The notes beneath the pieces were generated by a model, which was not told where the DNA came from, did no database searches, and was given only the letters and a program-made list of their open reading frames with translations. A stretch of 18,823 bases of DNA. It comes from an uncultured Elusimicrobium sp. Lineage in GTDB: Bacteria; Elusimicrobiota; Elusimicrobia; Elusimicrobiales; Elusimicrobiaceae. A program made the translations under genes and the position numbers. Below are positions 1 through 5,508 of this stretch, piece by piece. The DNA lies in assembly GCA_937891135.1 (NCBI GenBank), contig CALAFB010000072.1:1-18823 (forward strand), given 5' to 3'. Position 1 is the first letter of the stretch. Each line of letters starts with the position of its first letter.

Positions 1-84
1 CCCACCCTGGTACCAGAGAGCGACAAACGGCCGCCCTATAACGCAGCTGCCGACGACTTCGCTGGTATCAACACCAAAGAATAA
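1..84 (+). CDS. DUF2800 family protein, C-terminal end (partial)
   Basis: Only the last 27 codons are present, open at the left edge and ending in TAA at 82-84. The visible tail includes LVPESDKRP followed by a DDF near the end. This resembles the C-terminus of DUF2800 proteins (PD-(D/E)XK nuclease-like, RecB-related), which usually sit directly upstream of DUF2815 in phage replication modules. The assignment rests on this short tail plus the synteny with the next gene. The exact role in DNA processing cannot be judged from the fragment. Confidence 0.6.
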   Translation, partial: PTLVPESDKRPPYNAAADDFAGINTKE

Positions 85-118
85 CACGGCCGGGCGTATT
101 CCCGGAGACGATATAACA

Positions 119-134
119 TTAACAGTTTAACAGT
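119..134 (+). repeat. Tandem 8-base repeat upstream of the DUF2815 gene
   Basis: TTAACAGT occurs twice back to back (119-126 and 127-134), ending 7 bases before the ATG at 142. A related TAACATT precedes it at about 114. There is no Shine-Dalgarno sequence here, so this is the A/T-rich leader of the gene. It might be a small operator, but nothing further supports that. Confidence 0.35.
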
Positions 135-141
135 AGTTATT

Positions 142-702
142 ATGATTACACCCAAAGTAAACGGTACAAAGGTCGTATTTGGCCCCTGCCGTCTCAGTTA
201 CACCCACGTATTTGCCAAGCACAACCCGAACGGCGACGCCGCCGACGGCAAGTACCAGACTAACGTACTTATCCCGAAGTCCGAAAAGGAAACGGTAAAG
301 GCCCTGCGTGATGCTATCGAAGCCGCGAAGCAGGCCGGCATCGTGTCCAAGTGGAGCGGCAAAGAGCCTAAGAAACTGGCCCTGCCGCTGAACGACGGCG
401 ACGATAAGGACGACGAGCTGTACGAAGACCACTTCTTTGTAAACGCCAAGTGCAACACCCGCCCCGGCATCGTGGACAGGAACCGGCAGCCCATCGTGGA
501 CGAAGAAGAAATGTACAGCGGCGTTTGGGCCATCGTGTCCGTTACGTTTTTCCCCTACGACACCAACGGTAATAAGGGCGTGGCCTGCGGGCTTAACAAC
601 CTTATGAAGTGGAAAGATGACGAACACCTGGGCGGACGCGTCAGCGCTCAAACTGACTTCGACGGCGTAGACACCGGCAGCGAAGACGAAGACGACCTGT
701 AG
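142..702 (+). CDS. DUF2815 single-strand DNA-binding protein
   Basis: A 186-residue protein of the DUF2815 family, regarded as a phage OB-fold single-strand DNA-binding protein comparable to T7 gp2.5. Visible hallmarks are the N-terminal stretch around residues 12-50 (VVFGPCRLSYTHVF, then YQTNVLIPKSEK), the central H-F-F-V-N-A-K region, the W-A-I-V-S-V-T-F-F-P-Y-D segment and G-V-A-C-G-L-N-N. The C-terminus is strongly acidic (GSEDEDDL), like SSB-type tails that contact replication partners. It follows the DUF2800 end after 57 bases and precedes other replication genes, as in many phages. The start is the ATG after the A/T-rich leader; no Shine-Dalgarno is seen. Role in replication or recombination is inferred from family and context. 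Confidence 0.85.
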   Translation: MITPKVNGTKVVFGPCRLSYTHVFAKHNPNGDAADGKYQTNVLIPKSEKETVKALRDAIEAAKQAGIVSKWSGKEPKKLALPLNDGDDKDDELYEDHFFVNAKCNTRPGIVDRNRQPIVDEEEMYSGVWAIVSVTFFPYDTNGNKGVACGLNNLMKWKDDEHLGGRVSAQTDFDGVDTGSEDEDDL

Positions 703-711
703 TACCAAACC

Positions 712-797
712 AGGCGCAGGGTGGCAGCCCTATTACCCTTAATGTTTAACAAGAATAGTTTTGATTTCCTACTAACCAACCCCAAAGCCCTGCGCCT
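712..797 (+). repeat. Perfect 10-bp inverted repeat in the leader of the next gene
   Basis: AGGCGCAGGG at 712-721 is exactly complementary to CCCTGCGCCT at 788-797, separated by 66 bases and followed by a T-run (797-801). It lies in the 112-base gap between the DUF2815 gene and the small gene at 815. Inside the loop, TAGTTTTG at 756-763 matches the Bacteroides -7 promoter consensus (TAnnTTTG), but no good -33 TTTG lies at the right distance. The structure could be a terminator or a leader fold that hides the next start. The long loop makes a simple terminator uncertain. Confidence 0.35.
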
Positions 798-814
798 TTT
801 TACCCTTAGCAAAA

Positions 815-1066
815 ATGGAACACAATATAACAGTTACCCCCCCCCAGCTGCACGAACTGATAACAGCCCTGCACCGGAACAAATGCAAGATACAGCAGCG
901 CATACGACACAACGACCGGAAGATGCAGACACCGGAAGAACAGCAACGCTGGGCCGCAGAACCGGCAAGAAAACTTTACCTGGAAACTATACAGCAGTGC
1001 CGGGCCGAAAGGATACGGACAATAGACGAACTGCTGGCCATCCTAGAACCCCTAAAGGAGAATTAG
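815..1066 (+). CDS. Hypothetical small helical protein (83 aa)
   Basis: Not recognised. The product has 83 residues and is rich in charged residues and glutamine; most of it looks helical, with a possible coiled-coil in the middle third (H-R-N-K-C-K-I-Q-Q-R-I-R-H-N-D-R). The ATG at 815 is preceded by a purine/A-rich leader. The stop at 1064-1066 is two bases before the next ATG, which suggests translational coupling. An unusual run of nine C bases (837-845) lies within codons 8-11, close to the start. The position between an SSB-like gene and a DNA polymerase suggests an accessory replication role, but nothing in the sequence proves this. Confidence 0.65.
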   Translation: MEHNITVTPPQLHELITALHRNKCKIQQRIRHNDRKMQTPEEQQRWAAEPARKLYLETIQQCRAERIRTIDELLAILEPLKEN

Positions 1067-1068
1067 AA

Positions 1069-1482
1069 ATGGAGAACAAACAGAACGTTATCGAGATCGA
1101 GCCGGACGGCATCAAAAAGCACCTAGACAAAGTGCTGCGCGGCTGGGCTAAGCAATATGCGGAAGCCACAAAGAAAGGCCCGCTTAAGTCCAACCCTTAC
1201 ACCCAGCTGCGCGCTGCCGACCGGCTTACCGCTGACTTTATCCTGAGCGAAGCGGCACGGATTGAAGCGAAGCGGTCGAAACTATCCAGCGGCCAGCGCG
1301 CCGTCGTCTCTACGATTATGAACGACGCTATACGCAGTTTCCTGCGGGCAGAGGGAGAGAAAGCGCGCCAGGCCGACGCTGCGGCCCACAGCAAGCCCGC
1401 AGACGAACCCAAAGCACCCAAAACAAAATCTACCGCCAAAAAGAAAACCCCGGCAAAAGCCCCGAAAACCGCCAAAGAATAG
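1069..1482 (+). CDS. Hypothetical protein with histone H1-like lysine-rich tail
   Basis: A 137-residue protein, not recognised as a known family. Residues 1-108 look mostly helical. The last 29 residues are a low-complexity tail of Lys, Ala, Pro and Thr with 10 lysines (motifs TAKKKTPAK and APKTAKE), resembling histone H1-type C-termini that bind DNA without sequence preference. The start is the ATG at 1069, supported by AAAGGAG at 1054-1060, one of the few Shine-Dalgarno-like sites in the window. The same frame stays open upstream to a GTG at 721, but that extension overlaps the gene at 815. It ends 5 bases before the polymerase gene. A DNA-binding helper of the replication module is an inference. 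Confidence 0.7.
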   Translation: MENKQNVIEIEPDGIKKHLDKVLRGWAKQYAEATKKGPLKSNPYTQLRAADRLTADFILSEAARIEAKRSKLSSGQRAVVSTIMNDAIRSFLRAEGEKARQADAAAHSKPADEPKAPKTKSTAKKKTPAKAPKTAKE

Positions 1483-1487
1483 ACACC

Positions 1488-3485
1488 GTGAAAGAGTTAG
1501 GCATAGACATAGAGACGTACAGCAGCTACGACCTTAAGACCTGCGGCGTATACCGTTACGTCGAAGCGCCGGACTGGTGCATACTGCTGTTTGCCTACGC
1601 CGTGGACGGTGGCCCGGTGCAGTGCGTCGATCTGGCCAGCGGCGAAAGCCTGCCGGAAGACGTGCGCGCTGCGCTCACTGACCCCGCCGTTATAAAAACT
1701 GCCTATAACGCTGCTTTCGAACGTGTGAACCTGGGCAAATATCTGGGCCAGCAGTTAGACCCGGCGCAGTGGCGCTGCACTATGGTAAGGGCCGCGCGTC
1801 TGGGCCTGCCGCTGCCGCTGGGCCAGTGCGGCGAAGTGCTGCGCCTGGAAGCCGGCAAAATGAAAGAGGGCGCGGCCCTTATACGCCTTTTCTCCACGCC
1901 GCGCGTAGCCCGCAGGAAAGCTGACGACACCAGCGCCGGCCTGTTTGAACCGGAAACCGTAAGCCGCCGTGTGCAGCCATCCGAATACCCGGAAAAGTGG
2001 GCCACTTTCAAGGCGTACAATATCCGCGACGTTGAGGTGGAACAAGCTATTTTGGCAAAGGTGCGCCGTCTGGAAGTACCGGCCTTTGAAAATGAACTGT
2101 ACACCGCCGACCAGGAAATTAACGACCGTGGCGTGCTTATCGACCGCCAGCTGGTGGCGAACGCCGAACGCTTCGACACTGAATACAAAGCCCTGCTGGC
2201 CCACCAGGCTAAGACCCTTACAGGACTGGACAACCCTAACAGCGCCGCCCAGATTAAACGCTACCTGGCAGACACCACCGGCAGCGCGGTGGAGACGTTA
2301 AACAAAAAGGTGCTGGCCGACCTCAAAGATCGGCTGGCCGAATACCCGGACGCGCAGGAACTTATCGACCTGCGCCAGGATATGGCAAAAACCAGCAGCA
2401 AGAAATACACGGCTATGCTTAAATGCGTCTGCAATGACGGACGTATACACGGCCTGCTGCAATTCTACGGCGCCGCCAGGACTGGCCGCTGGGCCGGGCG
2501 TCTAGTGCAGGTGCAGAACCTGCCGCAAAACCACCTGGTAAGCCTGGACTACGCCCGCAGCCTGGTGCGGCGTGGCGACCTGGAAGAATTTACCGACAAT
2601 TACAGCAACCCCACGCACGTGCTTAGCGAGCTGATCCGCACGGCTTTTGTGGCAGCGCCCGGCCACGTCTTCCACGTCTGCGACTTTAGCGCCATCGAAG
2701 CCCGCGTTATCGCGTGGCTGGCTGGCGAAAACTGGGTGCTGGACGTATTCAAGAAAGGCGGCGATATTTACTGTAGCACCGCTTCCAAAATGTTTGGTGT
2801 ACCGGTAGAAAAGCACGGCGCTAACGCCGAACTGCGCCAGAAAGGAAAGATAGCCGTACTGGCCCTGGGCTACGGCGGCGGCGTGTCCGCCCTGGAAGCT
2901 ATGGGCGGCGCCCGCCTGGGCCTTTCGGAAGACGAAGAAAAGGACATAGTAAAACGCTGGCGTGGCTCTAACGACAATATCGTAAAGCTATGGGCCACCC
3001 TGGAAGCAGCGGCCGTCAAAGCGATAGAAACCGGCGAAGACGTCCTGGTAAACCGTGGTATCGTAGTGGGCCGCAAATGGGGGATGCTGACTATTACCCT
3101 GCCGTCCGGGCGTACGCTGTGTTACCCGCGTGTCTCCATTGGCATAGAGCGTAACGACGGCTGGCGCGGCGACCACGATATTATAGAATATGAGGGCACC
3201 AACCAGACTACCAAAAAGTGGGGCAAGATACGCACCTACGGCGGTAAGCTTACCGAAAACGTGGTGCAGGCCATAGCACGCGATATACTGGGTATCGTGA
3301 TACTGCGCGCCCGCGAAGCCGGCTTGCCGGTAGTCTTCCATATCCACGACGAAATAGTGGTGGAAGCCCAGCCGGGCCAGACACTGGAACAGGTGGAAGC
3401 CCTGTTTAGCAAACCTATTGAGTGGTGCCGCGACCTGCCGCTGAAAGGCGCAGGCTACACCACCCCTTATTACCTTAAGGACTAA
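1488..3485 (+). CDS. Phage family A DNA polymerase with 3'-5' exonuclease domain
   Basis: A 665-residue replicative polymerase. The N-terminal proofreading exonuclease shows Exo I D7-I-E9, an Exo II-like N74...E78 and Exo III Y177...D181. The polymerase domain has motif A (D399-FSAIE404-AR), motif B (R450-QKGK454...Y462-GG) and motif C (H620-D621-E622), including both catalytic aspartates (D399, D621). There is no 5'-3' exonuclease domain, as in other phage PolA enzymes of this size. The start is GTG at 1488, chosen because the exonuclease motif begins only seven residues in and because the upstream gene stops at 1482. It synthesises phage DNA, probably together with the SSB and the primase-ATPase encoded nearby. 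Isoleucine is often coded by ATA (about 16 of 36), unlike the capsid gene. Confidence 0.95.
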   Translation: MKELGIDIETYSSYDLKTCGVYRYVEAPDWCILLFAYAVDGGPVQCVDLASGESLPEDVRAALTDPAVIKTAYNAAFERVNLGKYLGQQLDPAQWRCTMVRAARLGLPLPLGQCGEVLRLEAGKMKEGAALIRLFSTPRVARRKADDTSAGLFEPETVSRRVQPSEYPEKWATFKAYNIRDVEVEQAILAKVRRLEVPAFENELYTADQEINDRGVLIDRQLVANAERFDTEYKALLAHQAKTLTGLDNPNSAAQIKRYLADTTGSAVETLNKKVLADLKDRLAEYPDAQELIDLRQDMAKTSSKKYTAMLKCVCNDGRIHGLLQFYGAARTGRWAGRLVQVQNLPQNHLVSLDYARSLVRRGDLEEFTDNYSNPTHVLSELIRTAFVAAPGHVFHVCDFSAIEARVIAWLAGENWVLDVFKKGGDIYCSTASKMFGVPVEKHGANAELRQKGKIAVLALGYGGGVSALEAMGGARLGLSEDEEKDIVKRWRGSNDNIVKLWATLEAAAVKAIETGEDVLVNRGIVVGRKWGMLTITLPSGRTLCYPRVSIGIERNDGWRGDHDIIEYEGTNQTTKKWGKIRTYGGKLTENVVQAIARDILGIVILRAREAGLPVVFHIHDEIVVEAQPGQTLEQVEALFSKPIEWCRDLPLKGAGYTTPYYLKD

Positions 3486-3498
3486 ACCAGTACGATAT

Positions 3499-3819
3499 AT
3501 GAAGCGAGTAATAAACCTTACCTACGCCGCCATTAGGCGGTACGGCGCCAGACGGTGGAGCGTCTGCCGTGGCGCTATCGAAATAAACACCAATTACGTA
3601 GTGTCCGTCAGCCAGTGCGAACTACAGGGCGTCTACCGCAACAGCTGCGACCTGCCGTTTATCCTGGAGCTGTCCAACGGCACAAAGCTGCTGGCCTACT
3701 TCCATAACTACGGCACCAGCACTGACGACGAAATGCTGGGCGATCTGGCCGAAGCCGCTAACGCCGCCGTCGATCCGGACGTTTACGGCAAGGTGTCTTT
3801 CTATATGCTAAACCAATAA
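3499..3819 (+). CDS. Hypothetical protein (106 aa)
   Basis: Not recognised. The N-terminal third is basic (KR, RR, ARR) and the rest looks like a small mixed alpha/beta protein, with strand-like segments (NYVVSVSQCEL, PFILELSNGTKLLAYF) followed by an acidic helix (TDDEMLGDLAEAANAAV). There is no signal peptide, membrane segment or catalytic motif that I can name. It starts with ATG 13 bases after the polymerase stop, so it is very likely in the same transcript. The codon use matches its neighbours, which supports it as a real gene. Confidence 0.65.
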   Translation: MKRVINLTYAAIRRYGARRWSVCRGAIEINTNYVVSVSQCELQGVYRNSCDLPFILELSNGTKLLAYFHNYGTSTDDEMLGDLAEAANAAVDPDVYGKVSFYMLNQ

Positions 3820-3839
3820 ACTCCAAAAATAATTACAGT

Positions 3840-4526
3840 ATGAACCAAAAAGAATTTGACAGCGTACTGCTGTTGCTGGCTGGCCAGGGAGACCCGGTAA
3901 AGGCCGCACAAATCGCGGGTTATCTGTCCGCTATGGTAACCGACAGCAAGCACCAGGAACCTAAGCAGCCGGAATTACCGGACGGCATCTACCTGGTGTT
4001 TGGCGACGGCAAAGCCCCTTTTATCTACGAATTTTACATACCCGGCCAGGTTACAGAAGCCCAGAAGCAGCACTGCACAGGCGTGGCCGTAAAGCTGGGC
4101 GGTAAGTCCATCTGCGTTTCCCTGTTTGATATGGCCCGCGGCGAAGAAATAACGCTGACCGCAAGCAAGGATACCACCGACTGGGACGGATACAAGGACA
4201 ACGCCCTGGACGCTGGCGCAGACTGGGACGGAAAGGGTAACACGGAACACCTTAAAGCCGTGGGCCTTAATCCGGAAATTAACCTGCTGGGCGGCCAGTT
4301 TATACCGTCCGTGGCGCAGTGGCGCTTTATCTGCCTTTTCCGCAAAGAACTTAACCAGGCACTGGCCGAACTGGGCGGCGACGAGCTGACCGGCTGGTAC
4401 TGGACTTCTACAGAGTCCAGCGCGCCGTACGCCTGGCACTTGAACCTTAGCAACGGTAATATGTACGGCACCACTAAGGCCAGCTACAGGGGCAGGGTGC
4501 GCGCGGTTTCAGCATTTATTTCTTAG
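3840..4526 (+). CDS. C-type-lectin-like (DUF1566/FISUMP-like) protein
   Basis: A 228-residue protein. The C-terminal region (about residues 150-228) has the pattern G-G-x-F-I-P-S-V-A-Q-W, then G-W-Y-W-T-S-T-E, A-W-H-L-N-L-S-N-G and R-V-R-A-V-S-A-F at the end. This is typical of the DUF1566/Fibrobacter-major-paralogous group with a C-type lectin-like fold, which is abundant in gut Bacteroidota. The fold is also used by variable proteins of diversity-generating retroelements. Residues 45-150 (PDGIYLVFGDG, then GVAVKLGG and VSLFDMARGEEITL) look like a preceding domain of the same architecture. No signal peptide is visible. Its location among replication genes, not tail genes, is odd. A receptor-binding or otherwise surface role is possible but not shown. 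An ATG with an A-rich leader is used. Confidence 0.75.
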   Translation: MNQKEFDSVLLLLAGQGDPVKAAQIAGYLSAMVTDSKHQEPKQPELPDGIYLVFGDGKAPFIYEFYIPGQVTEAQKQHCTGVAVKLGGKSICVSLFDMARGEEITLTASKDTTDWDGYKDNALDAGADWDGKGNTEHLKAVGLNPEINLLGGQFIPSVAQWRFICLFRKELNQALAELGGDELTGWYWTSTESSAPYAWHLNLSNGNMYGTTKASYRGRVRAVSAFIS

Positions 4527-4546
4527 TCTTTAGTAGTTAGTCTTTA
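4523..4546 (+). repeat. Direct repeat of 10 bases spanning the stop codon
   Basis: TTAGTCTTTA occurs at 4523-4532 and again at 4537-4546, a 14-base period. The first copy includes the TAG stop of the lectin-like gene (4524-4526). A shorter similar string, AATCTTTC, follows at 4547. It lies between the end of the lectin-like gene and the hairpin at 4556-4575. Confidence 0.5.
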
Positions 4547-4555
4547 ATCTTTCAA

Positions 4556-4575
4556 GGCCCGCCATCGGGCGGGCC
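4556..4575 (+). other. GC-rich 8-bp hairpin with 4-base loop
   Basis: GGCCCGCC (4556-4563) and GGCGGGCC (4568-4575) form a perfect 8-bp stem around the loop ATCG. The downstream bases on the + strand are A-rich (AAATAAAA), not a T-run, so it is not a classic intrinsic terminator in the direction of transcription. It begins 30 bases after the stop of the lectin-like gene and 40 bases before the next start. It may act as an attenuator or transcript stabiliser, or it may be the cruciform found downstream of variable repeats in diversity-generating retroelements. Confidence 0.7.
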
Positions 4576-4595
4576 AAATAAAACCCATTAGCCGT

Positions 4596-4871
4596 ATGAA
4601 GATTTTAACTGCATCCCACAGCAAGACCCGCGTAAAGGCGCAGTCTATAAACACCGGGCTGCTGCACAGCCCCGCACACGAAGATAGTATGTACGACCCT
4701 TTCGTAGACTATCCGATACACTACCAGGTAAAAGTCCAGATTTGCTTACTGTGCTTTATCTGGGTAACCGTATGGAGCGCTACGGTAGACATTGAAGACA
4801 CCGAAGCGGTAAAAGCCGTAAACAAGCGCGCCGAAGACCTGGCCGATACCCTTAGCTGCACCGGCCTATGA
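4596..4871 (+). CDS. Hypothetical small protein, possible membrane segment
   Basis: A 91-residue protein, not recognised. Residues about 47-64 (VQICLLCFIWVTVWSATV) are hydrophobic enough for one membrane-spanning helix, with a basic N-terminal region before it and an acidic helix after it (DIEDTEAVKAVNKRAEDLADTL). The segment could also be a buried strand pair in a soluble protein. Its stop codon overlaps the ATG of the following micro-gene in an ATGA junction at 4868-4871, so translation is probably coupled. It is the first of a chain of five small genes that run to 5491. Confidence 0.6.
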   Translation: MKILTASHSKTRVKAQSINTGLLHSPAHEDSMYDPFVDYPIHYQVKVQICLLCFIWVTVWSATVDIEDTEAVKAVNKRAEDLADTLSCTGL

Positions 4872-4972
4872 AATCCAAACGTAAGAACGTAGTACAGCTG
4901 TCCTTATTTCCTACCATACGGCCCTGCATAGTGGAAGTCTGGCAGGGGGGGGCAGAAAGGTTAAGAAAATGA
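4868..4972 (+). CDS. 34-residue peptide with a sliding-clamp-binding-type motif
   Basis: A very small gene inferred from ATGA overlaps at both ends (4868-4871 and 4969-4972). The product has 34 residues, a basic N-terminus (MKSKRK) and the sequence Q10-L-S-L-F14. This is identical to the consensus of the bacterial beta sliding clamp (DnaN) binding motif QL(S/D)LF. Nothing else in the peptide is recognisable. A run of eight G bases (4945-4952) lies in codons 27-29 and could be prone to slippage. It may recruit or block the host clamp; this is inference from the motif alone. Because the gene is so short, its coding status rests on the coupling to both neighbours. Confidence 0.55.
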   Translation: MKSKRKNVVQLSLFPTIRPCIVEVWQGGAERLRK

Positions 4973-5124
4973 GAGACCGAAGCAAATATAAACGCTGCGA
5001 AAACTGCCTGTTTTGGCGGGTGGATGACGACGAAAACGGCACCTGTGAAGTAATGGACATTATTACCGATGCTGGCCAGTCCGGCTGCATCGACTGGCGC
5101 AGCAAGGAAACCGGTAAAGAGTAA
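4969..5124 (+). CDS. Small zinc-ribbon-like protein (51 aa)
   Basis: A 51-residue protein with four cysteines arranged as C10-x2-C13, C26 and C40, and with W16 and W43 nearby. This is the layout of small phage proteins thought to bind one zinc ion. It overlaps the previous gene by ATGA at 4969-4972 and the next one by TAATG at 5122-5126, so it is part of a coupled string. The function is unknown; DNA, RNA or protein contact is possible. It is conserved-looking in pattern (CxxC-F/W...C...C-I-x-W), which supports it as a real gene in spite of its length. Confidence 0.7.
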   Translation: MRDRSKYKRCENCLFWRVDDDENGTCEVMDIITDAGQSGCIDWRSKETGKE

Positions 5125-5270
5125 TGGAAAAAGTATACGACTTTGAGCTGACGCGGCAGGAAATAGACCTGCTGGTAGACGCCCTTACAATCTGCGCAGA
5201 GGGCTGGGGCGGTGGCATCGACACCACCGACTGCCTGGCCCTTGTAGCTAAACTTAAAGAAGCGAAGTAA
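5124..5270 (+). CDS. Hypothetical small protein (48 aa)
   Basis: Not recognised. The 48-residue product looks like two helices (LTRQEIDLLVDALTICAEG and TTDCLALVAKLKEAK) joined by a glycine-rich turn (GWGGG). It starts inside the TAATG junction with the previous gene and ends in another TAATG junction at 5268-5272 with the next. The reading frame and codon use match the neighbours. The role is unknown. Confidence 0.6.
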   Translation: MEKVYDFELTRQEIDLLVDALTICAEGWGGGIDTTDCLALVAKLKEAK

Positions 5271-5491
5271 TGACACGAAAAAGGAAACATATAGCAACAG
5301 GCCATTACGACTGCTGCGGCGAAATGATCTGCCGCCACGATCTGGTAGTAACCAGCACCGGCCAGGCCGCTGTCCTGTGGGTGGGTAATAAATGGATGCT
5401 GCGCTACACCGGTGGCGCGGTTGAGGAACTGAACCAGCACGGCGCTGCTGATCTGCGGCGCGTCGCTAAAAGCCCCGCTGCTGCACAGTAG
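5270..5491 (+). CDS. Hypothetical small Cys/His-containing protein (73 aa)
   Basis: Not recognised. The product has 73 residues with a basic start (MTRKRKH), a cluster H12, C15, C16, C21, H23 that might bind a metal, and a strand-rich centre (DLVVTSTGQAAVLWVGNKWMLRY). It overlaps the previous gene through TAATG and is the last of the chain of five small genes. It is followed by a seven-G run (5494-5500) directly in front of the VapE-like gene. Confidence 0.65.
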   Translation: MTRKRKHIATGHYDCCGEMICRHDLVVTSTGQAAVLWVGNKWMLRYTGGAVEELNQHGAADLRRVAKSPAAAQ

Positions 5492-5508
5492 CTGGGGGGG
5501 CTGTAATT

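Noticed and set aside
721..1068. GTG-initiated upstream extension of the lysine-tailed protein
   Set aside because: It overlaps the gene at 815 in another frame, is low in recognisable structure, and a good ribosome site precedes ATG 1069.
3840..4526. Complete diversity-generating retroelement in this window
   Set aside because: No reverse transcriptase is encoded and I found no second copy resembling the 3' end of the lectin-like gene. Only the target-like features remain, and they are reported as a finding.
4556..4575. Standard rho-independent terminator
   Set aside because: The stem is strong but is followed by AAATAAAA on the + strand, not T's, and the downstream genes appear to be in the same operon.
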